From contig JAGMBO010000070.1 of the NCBI GenBank assembly GCA_023129715.1, positions 1-64,000 on the forward strand: a stretch of 64,000 nucleotides of DNA. The letters run 5' to 3'. This stretch comes from Candidatus Eiseniibacteriota bacterium (GTDB lineage Bacteria; Eisenbacteria; RBG-16-71-46; CAIMUX01; WJJG01). The notes under the pieces were generated by a model. The model did not search any database, was not told the origin of the DNA, and saw only the letters and a list, made by a program, of their open reading frames with translations. Below, piece after piece: positions 49,906 through 58,096 of this stretch. How positions within the stretch are numbered: the stretch's first letter is position 1; each line of letters starts with the position of its first letter. The position numbers were made by a program, and so were the translations under genes.

Positions 49906-51470
49906 CAGATCCCCCCGCCGCGCCGCCGCGCCCAAACCCAGAGGCCGAGCAGCGCGAACATCAGCGGCAGGCCGAATTCGACTCCGTAGAGCAGCCAACG
50001 CAACCCGCGTCGATCGAGCCGCAGACCCGCGGGCCGGACCCGCTCGCGGCCGATCTCCAGGTACCGCTCTTGGTCCGTCAACCAGTGCAGCGCGCTCACC
50101 GCCAGCGCCCGGTTCGCTCCACGGCCGAGCAAGCGATTGGTGACGAAATCGGAATCACCAAAGACGACGACCCGCGCCTCCGGACGCCGCGGCGGCAGCC
50201 CGTCGGCTTGCGGGCCCCGCTGCCATGCCTCCCCCACCGCAACATGCCAGGCGAGAATCACCCCGGTCACCGCTACGCCGCGCATCAGCGGCCCCTCCCC
50301 CGCGCGCGTCGGATCGATGAACACCTCGACGGGCCCGGTGGTCTTCAGAATCGGCGCCGCGGTCAGATCCATCGGATGGGGTGTGACGATCTGCAGCGGC
50401 CGCACGCCTGAGCCGACGGCGAAGCTTCCCAGGCCCTGGGTGATCGGATGGGCCGGGTCGCCAACCAGGGCGGGAACCCAGGGACCGAATCCCAGCCCCG
50501 CGGTGACCCGGCCGCGGTCGCGAATCGTGCCGGGCAGCAGGCGCAGGTGGAGAAACTCGAGGTACTCCTCTAAGCCGGTGGTGTCGCCCGGATCGATCCA
50601 GATGCCGAGACGCCCGCCGTCGTTCAGATAGTCTCGCAGCAGCGCCGTTTCGCGCGGATAGAGCGGATGCTGCGGGTGAAACAAGACCAGGGCATCGATC
50701 CCCGGCGCCACCGAATCGGTTTCGAGCAGGGAGAAGGGAACACCGCGCAGATTGGCCCCCGCCAGCTCCTGCATCCAGGCGGTGATCCCTTCCTCTCCCC
50801 CGGAGTCGGGGCGCGGTTCCCCATGCCCTTGCAGGAAACCGACGCGCCGCGGGCGCCCCTCGATCACCCGCAAGATCCCCTGGGTGAGCGCTTCCTCGGA
50901 AAGGTCGAGGACTTCCGTGCGGGCCTCCCCATGGGTAATCACGACCAGGCCGGTGCGACTGATCCGCGCCGCCTGCGCCCGCGCCGGCTCCCGGTCGGGA
51001 TCATAGAAACCCGTCTCGATGCGCCCCGAGCTGCGGGCGTAGAGATCCAGATAGCGGCGCGCGCGATCGGCCTGCGCTGAGGGTTGTGCGTAGAACCCCT
51101 CGAGGCGCAGCGTTCCGGGCACGACCTCGAGCACGGCACGCGAGGCGCGCGAGAGGGAATTGAGACGCTCGGCCGTCAGATCAACGGGCCGCACCCAACG
51201 CGCCGCCAGCAAGGCACCAAGGAACACGACCAGTGCCGCGAGCAAGAGCGTCGTCGTCGGCCCCGGCTCGGAGAAGGCCCGGGCCTGGACGAAGAGCATT
51301 CGGATCTCAGCGGCCTGCCGCACCGCGAATAGGGCCAACAGCAGAACCGCGGCGAGCAGGACGAAACGCGGCAGGGCGCTCTCCGCCTCCACACTGGCCC
51401 ACGCCCCACCGAGCAAGAGCAACAGCAGCCCGATCATCAAGAGCGGCACGGGTTGACCTGGGCGCGCCAT
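49905..51470 (-). CDS. gldG: GldG-like substrate-domain protein of an ABC transporter
   Basis: A 521-residue protein. It has N-terminal helices (about 11-27 and 40-60, another near 77-90) and then the PD-like Gldg domain: F-Y-A-Q-P-S-A-Q-A-D, L-D-L-Y-A-R-S-S-G-R-I-E, L-V-V-I-T-H-G, R-R-V-G-F-L-Q-G-H-G-E-P, D-A-L-V-L-F-H-P-Q-H-P-L-Y and D-G-G-R-L-G-I-W-I-D-P-G. Another helix lies close to the C terminus (about 490-515). GldG is an intramembrane/periplasmic part of an ABC transporter needed for gliding in Flavobacterium johnsoniae; relatives occur in many non-gliding phyla. ATG 51470 follows a good GGAGGGG after the permease stop. Role here is inferred from the operon only. Confidence 0.88.
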   Translation of the reverse strand: MARPGQPVPLLMIGLLLLLLGGAWASVEAESALPRFVLLAAVLLLALFAVRQAAEIRMLFVQARAFSEPGPTTTLLLAALVVFLGALLAARWVRPVDLTAERLNSLSRASRAVLEVVPGTLRLEGFYAQPSAQADRARRYLDLYARSSGRIETGFYDPDREPARAQAARISRTGLVVITHGEARTEVLDLSEEALTQGILRVIEGRPRRVGFLQGHGEPRPDSGGEEGITAWMQELAGANLRGVPFSLLETDSVAPGIDALVLFHPQHPLYPRETALLRDYLNDGGRLGIWIDPGDTTGLEEYLEFLHLRLLPGTIRDRGRVTAGLGFGPWVPALVGDPAHPITQGLGSFAVGSGVRPLQIVTPHPMDLTAAPILKTTGPVEVFIDPTRAGEGPLMRGVAVTGVILAWHVAVGEAWQRGPQADGLPPRRPEARVVVFGDSDFVTNRLLGRGANRALAVSALHWLTDQERYLEIGRERVRPAGLRLDRRGLRWLLYGVEFGLPLMFALLGLWVWARRRGGGI

Positions 51471-51472
51471 GC

Positions 51473-52255
51473 CTAGCCCCTCCACTTGATCAACCCGACG
51501 CCGCGAATCGTCAGCGCCAGGAAGAGCACCGTCACGCCGAGGAAGAAGAGCAGACCATCGGGCGCGAGCAGGCCGCGGGCGGGCGCGAGGAAATGGTAGA
51601 GTGGCGAGAGATGAGCCAGCAGCGTCACGATGGCGGAGGAGCCCGGACGGGCCAAGCCGCCTCCCATCGCCAGGACGAGAAAGAGCCCCAGGGTGAGCAC
51701 CGCCGCCTCGACCTGCCCGACCGCCAGGGCCGAGACGAAAAGCCCGATCGCCAAGAGCGCGAGGCTGAAGAGCAGCAATCCCGCCAGTCCGCCCAAGATC
51801 GGCAGCACGTCGGCCGTACTGATCAGTCCCAATATGACCAGGTGCAGGAAACTGATCGCCAAGAGGAGCAGGGTGAAACCCACCACGCCCAGGTACTTGC
51901 CGAGCACGATCTGCCAGACCCGCAGCGGGTAGGAGATCAGCACTTCGAGGGCCCGCGAACGGCGCTCCTCGGCGAAGCTGCGCATGGTGACGAAGGGCAG
52001 CACGAACAGCAGCAGGCTGGCCGCATCGATCAAGTAAGGGCTGACCACCGCCGCATGCACACTGAGCACCCCCGGTCCCGCCATGCCCAGGCCTCCCTGC
52101 GCGGCGGTGCGCAGGAGCTGCTCGCGGAAGAAGTAGAGCAGGGCGACGAACAGGAGACCCGCGGCGAGCGCATAGACCGCCATCAGGGCATAGCCGAGGG
52201 GCGAGCGGAGGAATCCGCGGAACTCCCGTCCCGCAATCACCCAGACCGCCCTCAT
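51473..52255 (-). CDS. gldF: ABC-2-type permease, GldF-like
   Basis: A 260-residue membrane protein with six helices. It starts M-R-A-V-W-V-I-A-G-R-E-F-R-G-F-L-R-S-P-L-G-Y, the usual GldF opening, followed by A-V-Y-A-L-A-A-G. Then comes an extracytoplasmic segment and the E-E-R-R-S-R-A-L-E-V-L-I-S-Y-P-L coupling helix, which in ABC-2 permeases touches the ATPase. The ATG overlaps the ATPase stop by 4 bp (ATGA); the longer frame to 52423 is inside the ATPase gene. The set ATPase-permease-GldG-DUF4340 is a complete ABC export-like complex. Cargo is unknown. Confidence 0.9.
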   Translation of the reverse strand: MRAVWVIAGREFRGFLRSPLGYALMAVYALAAGLLFVALLYFFREQLLRTAAQGGLGMAGPGVLSVHAAVVSPYLIDAASLLLFVLPFVTMRSFAEERRSRALEVLISYPLRVWQIVLGKYLGVVGFTLLLLAISFLHLVILGLISTADVLPILGGLAGLLLFSLALLAIGLFVSALAVGQVEAAVLTLGLFLVLAMGGGLARPGSSAIVTLLAHLSPLYHFLAPARGLLAPDGLLFFLGVTVLFLALTIRGVGLIKWRG

Positions 52256-53265
52256 CCCCGCCCCCCTTCTCTCTCGTCGCCCTCTTCGAGCGTCAGCTTG
52301 CGGAAGGACCGTTCGAGGGCGCCCAAGCCGGCGCTCCACTCGAGCAAGTCCCACTCGCCGGCGACCAGATGCGCGAGCAACCGCGCGCGGGCAGCCTGAT
52401 CGAGCGCACCCTCGATGCGCCACACCATCTGGCGGTCCCGGGTCTGCCAGGCGCCACGTTCATCGCGGCGGGCCTGCAGGGCCGCCCCCGCTTCGAATCC
52501 ATCCAGCGGATCGCTGCCCGGGCCGCGGACCACGATGATCGTCTCCACCGGCCCCGCCTCATCCCCGGCGAGCGCCTGCGGATCGCCCTCGGCAACCAGC
52601 CGCCCGCGGCTGAGTACCAGCACGCGGTCGCAGAGCATCAGCGCCTCGGCGAGGATGTGCGTAGACAGCAGGATCCCCTTGCGCGCTCGCCAGGAAAGCA
52701 GCAGGCGGCGGAGATCGGCAATCTGGTTCGGATCGAGGCCGGTGGCGGGCTCATCCAGGATCAGCAGCGGCGGATCGCCCAGCAGGCACTGGGCCAGGCC
52801 GACTCGCTGGCGGAATCCGCGGGAGAGGTGTCCGATCGGCCGACGCCAGACCTCGGCCAGCCCGAGAATCTCGGCAGTGCGCCCGAGTTCGCCGGAGAGC
52901 TTGTCGCCGCCGAGGCCCTTGAGCTTCCCGGCCATGGTGAGATATTCGTCGACCCGCATCTCTAGATAGAGGGGAGGGTTCTCGGGCAGATACCCGAGAT
53001 GCTGCTTGGCCGCCGCACCGGCGCGGAAGACATCCTCGCCCGCCAGACGAATCGTCCCTCCGCTGGGCACTTGATAGCCGACCATGACCCGCATGGCGGT
53101 CGACTTGCCGGCCCCATTGGGCCCGAGCAGGCCGACGATCTCACCGCGCCGCACCGAGAAGTCGAGACCCGCCACCGCCCGGACCGGTCCGTAGTCTTTG
53201 CTCAAGTCGATGACTTCGAGCAGGAGATCCCCTGCGCCCTGCCCCGCCTCACCCGTCTGATCCAT
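52252..53265 (-). CDS. gldA: ABC transporter ATPase, GldA-like
   Basis: A 337-residue ATPase. Walker A is G-P-N-G-A-G-K-S-T (about 46-54) and the signature loop is L-S-R-G-F-R-Q-R (about 147-154). Walker B is L-L-I-L-D-E-P-A-T-G-L-D-P-N-Q, followed by L-S-T-H-I (switch His). The C-terminal ~100 residues form an additional domain after the NBD, as in GldA/CcmA-like exporters. The start at 53265 is supported by the normal N terminus (L-E-V-I-D-L-S-K-D-Y-G); an open frame continues upstream to 53760 but is made of repeats and low-complexity residues. It is the first of four minus-strand genes linked by 1-4 bp junctions. Confidence 0.92.
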   Translation of the reverse strand: MDQTGEAGQGAGDLLLEVIDLSKDYGPVRAVAGLDFSVRRGEIVGLLGPNGAGKSTAMRVMVGYQVPSGGTIRLAGEDVFRAGAAAKQHLGYLPENPPLYLEMRVDEYLTMAGKLKGLGGDKLSGELGRTAEILGLAEVWRRPIGHLSRGFRQRVGLAQCLLGDPPLLILDEPATGLDPNQIADLRRLLLSWRARKGILLSTHILAEALMLCDRVLVLSRGRLVAEGDPQALAGDEAGPVETIIVVRGPGSDPLDGFEAGAALQARRDERGAWQTRDRQMVWRIEGALDQAARARLLAHLVAGEWDLLEWSAGLGALERSFRKLTLEEGDEREGGRG

Positions 53266-53570
53266 GACTCTCCGACCTCTCGAGCCGCCCCGGGCCTCCG
53301 GTAGCCGGCTGCCCCTCCACCATGTGGCCAGTCTAGGCAAGTGGCGCAGGACGGGCAAGCTGCTAGCCGACTGCCAGCCGGCGACGGCGGCGGCCTCGCC
53401 CCCCCCTGCGCCGCGAGGGCCCCGGCGCGCCCCCGCCCCAAGCAGCACGCTCCCTGGACCTCCCTCGCTGGCCAGCCGCGCCCCGCGGGGCCAGGTCCAC
53501 CCTGGGCGGCGCCATCCCTGGCCCTCCCCCTGGCCGCTCGCCCGCGCAAACGGGCGCCACCGGCGGCCAA

Positions 53571-53599
53571 TTGACATCACCAGGGCCTTCGGAGAAGAT
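53571..53599 (+). promoter_or_regulatory. Candidate sigma-70 promoter for proS
   Basis: A perfect -35 box TTGACA (53571-53576) is followed, after 17 nt, by GAAGAT (53594-53599), which matches TATAAT at three positions. It stands about 185 nt before proS. The perfect -35 makes it the best promoter-like signal I found, but the -10 is weak and the GC-rich host may use other consensus sequences. Confidence 0.3.
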
Positions 53600-53620
53600 C
53601 GGCCGACTTGCCGTCCGTGC

Positions 53621-53710
53621 GGCTGTGGACCGTCAAGCCGTGGACTGCAAGGCTGCGCACCGCACGGCTGCGAACTGCAAGGCTGTGGACCGCGACGCTG
53701 CGCGCCGCAG
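53621..53710 (+). repeat. 15-nt degenerate tandem repeat in the proS leader
   Basis: Six units starting with GGCTG, or a close variant, begin at 53621, 53637, 53651, 53666, 53681 and 53696. The first two are 16 and 14 nt and the rest exactly 15. Typical units read GGCTGTGGACCG or GGCTGCGAACTGC. The array ends 73 nt before the proS ATG. On the opposite strand it would translate to five-residue units, but it lies outside any supported gene. Confidence 0.8.
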
Positions 53711-53783
53711 CACCAGCAGATGATCAGATCGGCGGCGTCTGCCGGGCGGGCTCCGGGCACGCCTCCCGCAGAAGGAGCATGGG

Positions 53784-55247
53784 ATGTCGGACTACGGAAT
53801 CACTTCACGCGAGAAAGATTTTTCCCAGTGGTACCTGGACATCGTTCAGCGAGCCGAGCTGGGAGACCACTCCCCGGTGCGCGGCTGTATGGTGATCCGC
53901 CCCAATGGCTACGCCATCTGGGAGAAGATGCAAGCCGCGCTCGACGGGATGATCAAGGCGACCGGCCATCGCAATGCCTACTTCCCGCTCTTTATCCCCG
54001 AGAGCTTCCTGAAGAAGGAAGCCGAGCACGTCGAGGGCTTCGCCCCCGAATGTGCGGTTGTCACCCATGGTGGGGGACGCCTGCTCGAAGAGCCGCTGAT
54101 GATCCGGCCGACCTCCGAAACGATCATCTACCACATGTATGCGAAGTGGATTCAGAGCTACCGCGACCTGCCCGTACTGATCAATCAGTGGGCGAATGTC
54201 GTGCGCTGGGAAATGCGCACGCGCCTCTTCCTGCGCACCACCGAGTTCCTCTGGCAAGAGGGCCACACCGCGCACGCCACTCCCGAGGAGGGCGAAGAAG
54301 AGACCCGCAGAATGCTCGATGTCTATCGGCGCTTCGCCGAGGAATACATGGCGCTACCGGTCTTGATGGGCAAGAAGACCGCGGCGGAGAAGTTCGCCGG
54401 CGCCCTGCGCACCTACTCGATCGAGGCGATGATGCAGGATGGCAAGGCGCTTCAGGCGGGCACCTCGCACAATCTCGGGCAGAATTTCTCCCGCCCCTTC
54501 GAGGTCCGCTTCCAGGACGAGAGCCAGCAATGGCAGTACTGCTGGCAAACCTCTTGGGGTGTCTCGACGCGCCTGATCGGCGCCCTGATCATGGCACATT
54601 CCGATGATCAAGGTCTCGTGCTGCCGCCGCGCCTCGCGCCGATCGAGGTCGTGGTCGTGCCGATCTGGTCCTCGGACGAGCAGCAGCAGGCCGTGCGCGC
54701 CTACCTCGAGGAGGTCCGCGGGCAACTCGACGGCCGGGTCAGCTACCACATCGACGACCGCGACCAATTCAAGCCGGGCTGGAAGTTTGCCGAGTGGGAG
54801 CTGAAGGGCATCCCGCTGCGCCTGGAGGTCGGTCCGCGGGACGTCGCCAAGCGCGGCGCCGTCTTGGTCCGCCGCGATACGCGCGAGAAGCAGATGCTCT
54901 CGCTCGAAGATGTGGGGACAGCCGTTCGAGAGGCGCTCGACCACATGCAGCGCGACCTCTTCGACCGAGCGCTCGCCTTCCGCCGCGAACACACGTACAT
55001 GGCCGACGTCTACGACGACTTCCAGACCACCATCTCGGAGAAGCCCGGGTTCACCTGGGCCCATTGGTGCGGCGGCGCCGACTGCGAGACGCGCGTCGCC
55101 CAGGAAACCAAGGCGACGATCCGCACCGTCCCCTTCGAACCCGAGGATGGTCTCGAAACCCAGGATGCGCCGCCGCCCGAGCAGGGTCGCTGCATCGTCT
55201 GTGGGCAGCCCTCGCTGCGCCGCGTCCTGTGGGGCAAGGCCTACTAG
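53784..55247 (+). CDS. proS: Prolyl-tRNA synthetase, archaeal/eukaryote-like short type (ProRS type 3)
   Basis: A 487-residue class II synthetase that joins proline to tRNA-Pro. Motifs: [14 protein letters not shown] (motif 1 area), motif 2 in R-P-T-S-E-T-I-I-Y, and [15 protein letters not shown] leading to the anticodon-binding domain. It lacks the bacterial editing insertion. The C-terminal zinc-like domain keeps W-C-G-G-A-D-C-E and C-I-V-C-G and ends in the conserved final Tyr (G-K-A-Y). That is the archaeal/eukaryotic form also found in some bacteria. AAGGAG is six bases before the ATG. A tandem repeat in the leader and convergent neighbour make it a single-gene unit. Confidence 0.96.
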   Translation: MSDYGITSREKDFSQWYLDIVQRAELGDHSPVRGCMVIRPNGYAIWEKMQAALDGMIKATGHRNAYFPLFIPESFLKKEAEHVEGFAPECAVVTHGGGRLLEEPLMIRPTSETIIYHMYAKWIQSYRDLPVLINQWANVVRWEMRTRLFLRTTEFLWQEGHTAHATPEEGEEETRRMLDVYRRFAEEYMALPVLMGKKTAAEKFAGALRTYSIEAMMQDGKALQAGTSHNLGQNFSRPFEVRFQDESQQWQYCWQTSWGVSTRLIGALIMAHSDDQGLVLPPRLAPIEVVVVPIWSSDEQQQAVRAYLEEVRGQLDGRVSYHIDDRDQFKPGWKFAEWELKGIPLRLEVGPRDVAKRGAVLVRRDTREKQMLSLEDVGTAVREALDHMQRDLFDRALAFRREHTYMADVYDDFQTTISEKPGFTWAHWCGGADCETRVAQETKATIRTVPFEPEDGLETQDAPPPEQGRCIVCGQPSLRRVLWGKAY

Positions 55248-55288
55248 CCCGCGGCGACGACTCATCAACCGCCGGCATTCTATCGCAT

Positions 55289-55368
55289 CGGCAGCACCTG
55301 CGGATTGCTGGCTGCGCGACGGCAGCGCCTGCGGGTTGCAGCCTGCGCGACGGCAGCGCCGCGCGCGG
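55289..55368 (+). repeat. 31-nt tandem repeat between proS and the protease gene
   Basis: Units with CGGCAGCRCCTGCGG begin at 55289, 55320 and 55351, each 31 nt apart; the third is partial and breaks down after about 18 nt. They fill most of the convergent gap between the proS stop (55247) and the protease stop (55413). No spacers are present. Confidence 0.85.
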
Positions 55369-55412
55369 GCCCGGCGTGCCTCGAAGTCGCAGACGGTCAG
55401 ATTGTGATGATA

Positions 55413-57980
55413 CTATCTTACGAGAACGACGCTGCTCGTGCCGCTCGGCAGAGCCGCGCCGACAAGGCGTAGGAAGTAAACTCCCGCGGGAACCCGTTGC
55501 CCCCGATCATCCTCTCCACGCCAGCGGAAACGGTGCTCCCCGGCGGTGAGCGGCCCGGCATGCACGAGGCGTACCTGGCGGCCGGTCAGGTCGTAGAGCG
55601 CCAAGCGCACAGTTGCGGCACGCGGCAGCGCGAGACCAAAGCGCGTCGATCCCGCAAAGGGGTTCGGATCGGGTCCCCGGAAAGTAAGGTGGGAACCCGG
55701 CTCGGGCACGGCACCGACGCCCCCGATGATCGTGAAGGTCTCCGGCGTGCGGTCGGTGCGGCAGTGCCCTTCTGCATCGTAGGCGACGACTTGCAGCAGG
55801 CAATCGCTCGATTCCGCTCCCCCCACGCGCCAAACGAAGACCCCGTCGTTGGACAACCCGGTGGCGATCGTCTCGCTGAAGTCGCCGCAGCCGTTGCGCG
55901 AGAGGAAGAGATCGACCTGCGCAACGTCCGTATCGTCACTCGCCTCCCACGCGATCGTCATCATGCTGTCGGGCAGGTAGGTCCCGCCGCCACTCGGACT
56001 CAGCAGGGTCACCTGGGGTGGCTCCGTGTCGGGCCAGTCGCTGACGAGCCAGTCGAGCGCATTGGCCAGCAACTCCCGGCGGCCGAGCGCCTCGTTGATC
56101 GCCTCGAGACCGAACGCGAGGTAGACGAGACGGTAGGCACCGGTCCAGCGCAGCGCGGCCCCTACATCGGCGGCATACGTCAGGATGAAATCAGCACCGT
56201 CGCGCACATCGATCCAGCTTGGATAGTCTTGACTGCGCGACCCATCCCCACCCCCCAGATCGAGGCTCATGCCGTCCGCAACCGGATCGGCCGGCACGCC
56301 ATCCAGATGCCGGTACCCGGAGTCATCGGTCAAATAGGTCGCGTGCAAGACGTCGTGGTAGAAGGCCTGATCGGCAGACCCACCGTAGTCGTTGAGGAAC
56401 CAACCGATGTCCTGGCCGGTGGCGAGCAGCGCTCCGCCGCCGTCGGTGTAGCAGCGCAGAGCCGCCTGTTCCGCGTCGTCGATATCGCCGACGACACCGG
56501 TGGCCCAGATCACGGCCGGATAGCGCTCCAGGGTCGCGCCAGCGGGAGAGCCTTGCTCGGCCGTGTCCCAGTGGCGGTAATGATAGCCCTCGGCGTCGAG
56601 GGCGTCGCGCACATGGGGATCCGCGATCGTTCCCCCATCGTCGTCGACGAACAGGATGGGCACGGACCCGAGACGAAGCGTCATCGTATCGCTAGAGACA
56701 AAGCCCCCCGGCGCGAAGAAGGTGATTTCGAGTTCGACATCGTCCCCGATCGCGGCACACGGGTCGACCGCGACGCGAAAGGGGGGATCGAGCTGGAGCA
56801 TCTCTCCCGCTTCCAGCGGACCCACGCAGCGCTGGCGCTGCAGGACGGTGACCTCCGGAGACAGGCTTCTCAGCCGCACGCAGACCAGCTCCCGCGCCTC
56901 CGCCAGCAACCCGTTGTGGATCCTGGCGCTTACGTGCGCCTCCTCGTCCGGGTCGAGCCAGCCGTTCGCCGCCCGGCTCTCCGTATCCCAGATGTCGAGC
57001 CCGGCACAGTCGATCCCCGTGCCGGCGTCGTAGTAGACCATCTGGGTTGCCTTGCCGATGCCGCACGCGCCGTAGCGCACCCAGGCATAACCGTCGAGGC
57101 CCCAACCGGCGCTCCAACTGTTCTTGACCAGCCAAGCCCCGACCCCTTCACAGGCACTGTCATCCCAGCCGAGGATCACGAGGGCATGGTTGTTCGGCGC
57201 CGTGCCCTCGTCTTCGTAGCACCCTTCGCTGTAGTAGCGGAAGTCGTCGTAGACGTGAAAGGTCGTCGCCACTGGTCCGTAGCTGTAGATGGCGGTCTTG
57301 ATCTCGTCGATTCCGTTGGGAATGTCGATCCAAGGCCCGGCCACGGCGATTTTCTCACAGGCTTCCTCCAGGCAGGGATCGGTGTCGTTCTCTTCGTACG
57401 GCATGCAGGCTTCCGCGACCGCCCCGAAGTCGCGAATGTGTTCCCAGGCGATCGGCATCCAGCCCCCCGCGCACCCCCAGCCCGGCGTGGCGCAGGAGAG
57501 CAGCTGTTGCTCGGAGAGATCCAACTCGACGCCACCGTAGATCTTGATCACCGCCTCGAGGGCTCCGGCACCGGCGAATGCCCAGCAGCTCCCGCAGGCG
57601 CCCTGCGTCTTGACCGGCGTCATCGCCGCTTGGTCGCGCCAGTCGAAACTCGCCGGAAGGTCGGCGCGTACCGGAAACGGCAGCGCCCCGGCGAGCTCCC
57701 CGCCGCGCGCAACCTCCGGTGGGAGCACTAGACCGAGCATGCGCTCGAGTTGCTCGGGTGTGTACTGTGTCAGCGCCGTTGGGCCGGGGGTCCAGTGATA
57801 TCCGTGCGCCGCGACACGCTCCCGCGCCGCGGCGATGCGCTCGGCGTGATAGAGGGCCAGTTGCGGGTCGCCCTCCACGGCGGCGCTGCCCTCCGCGGCA
57901 GCGGTGCCCAGCGTGCCCCCGGGCGGGTAGCAGAGGAGGGCAAGCAGGAGAACGCCTCCCATCTTCACGCGCTCGATCAC
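55413..57980 (-). CDS. Secreted papain-like (C1) protease with C-terminal sorting-type domain
   Basis: The product is 855 residues. A signal peptide (about 9-29 from GTG 57980, with GGGAGG seven bases before it) is followed by a propeptide-like helical part (about 40-105) and a C1 papain domain. The catalytic set is complete: Gln126 and Cys132 in [12 protein letters not shown], His265 in [10 protein letters not shown] and Asn287 in K-N-S-W-S-A-G-W-G. Next come a beta-sandwich, a ThuA/glutamine-amidotransferase-like domain ([17 protein letters not shown]), an Ig-like domain, and a FlgD-like C-terminal sorting-type domain with D-P-N-P-F-A-G and Y-D-L-T-G-R-Q-V. It should act as a surface or extracellular protease. 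The neighbour shares the same C-terminal domain type. Confidence 0.9.
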   Translation of the reverse strand: MIERVKMGGVLLLALLCYPPGGTLGTAAAEGSAAVEGDPQLALYHAERIAAARERVAAHGYHWTPGPTALTQYTPEQLERMLGLVLPPEVARGGELAGALPFPVRADLPASFDWRDQAAMTPVKTQGACGSCWAFAGAGALEAVIKIYGGVELDLSEQQLLSCATPGWGCAGGWMPIAWEHIRDFGAVAEACMPYEENDTDPCLEEACEKIAVAGPWIDIPNGIDEIKTAIYSYGPVATTFHVYDDFRYYSEGCYEDEGTAPNNHALVILGWDDSACEGVGAWLVKNSWSAGWGLDGYAWVRYGACGIGKATQMVYYDAGTGIDCAGLDIWDTESRAANGWLDPDEEAHVSARIHNGLLAEARELVCVRLRSLSPEVTVLQRQRCVGPLEAGEMLQLDPPFRVAVDPCAAIGDDVELEITFFAPGGFVSSDTMTLRLGSVPILFVDDDGGTIADPHVRDALDAEGYHYRHWDTAEQGSPAGATLERYPAVIWATGVVGDIDDAEQAALRCYTDGGGALLATGQDIGWFLNDYGGSADQAFYHDVLHATYLTDDSGYRHLDGVPADPVADGMSLDLGGGDGSRSQDYPSWIDVRDGADFILTYAADVGAALRWTGAYRLVYLAFGLEAINEALGRRELLANALDWLVSDWPDTEPPQVTLLSPSGGGTYLPDSMMTIAWEASDDTDVAQVDLFLSRNGCGDFSETIATGLSNDGVFVWRVGGAESSDCLLQVVAYDAEGHCRTDRTPETFTIIGGVGAVPEPGSHLTFRGPDPNPFAGSTRFGLALPRAATVRLALYDLTGRQVRLVHAGPLTAGEHRFRWRGEDDRGQRVPAGVYFLRLVGAALPSGTSSVVLVR

Positions 57981-58096
57981 GGCCCACCTCCCTGGCTTTC
58001 GGGACTGCACGTTCCCTGCGCGCCAACTCCGCCGTGCCTTGCGCGCCACCCGGCGCCGCCCGACCAGACCACGAATCGGCAGCGCCTGGCCACACC

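Larger units (their letters stand above)
53266..53783. other. Gene-free divergent region between gldA and proS
   Basis: About 520 bases separate the two divergent genes. Both promoters must lie here. The GC-rich segment 53370-53560 shows no reading frame with real coding character in either direction; the long minus frame is a continuation of the gldA frame. It contains a perfect -35 hexamer at 53571 (annotated separately) and a 15-nt tandem repeat at 53621-53710 inside the proS leader. Confidence 0.6.

Noticed and set aside
53266..53760. N-terminal extension of the ABC ATPase by 165 residues
   Set aside because: Low-complexity repeats with no homology; a normal ATPase N terminus starts at 53265.
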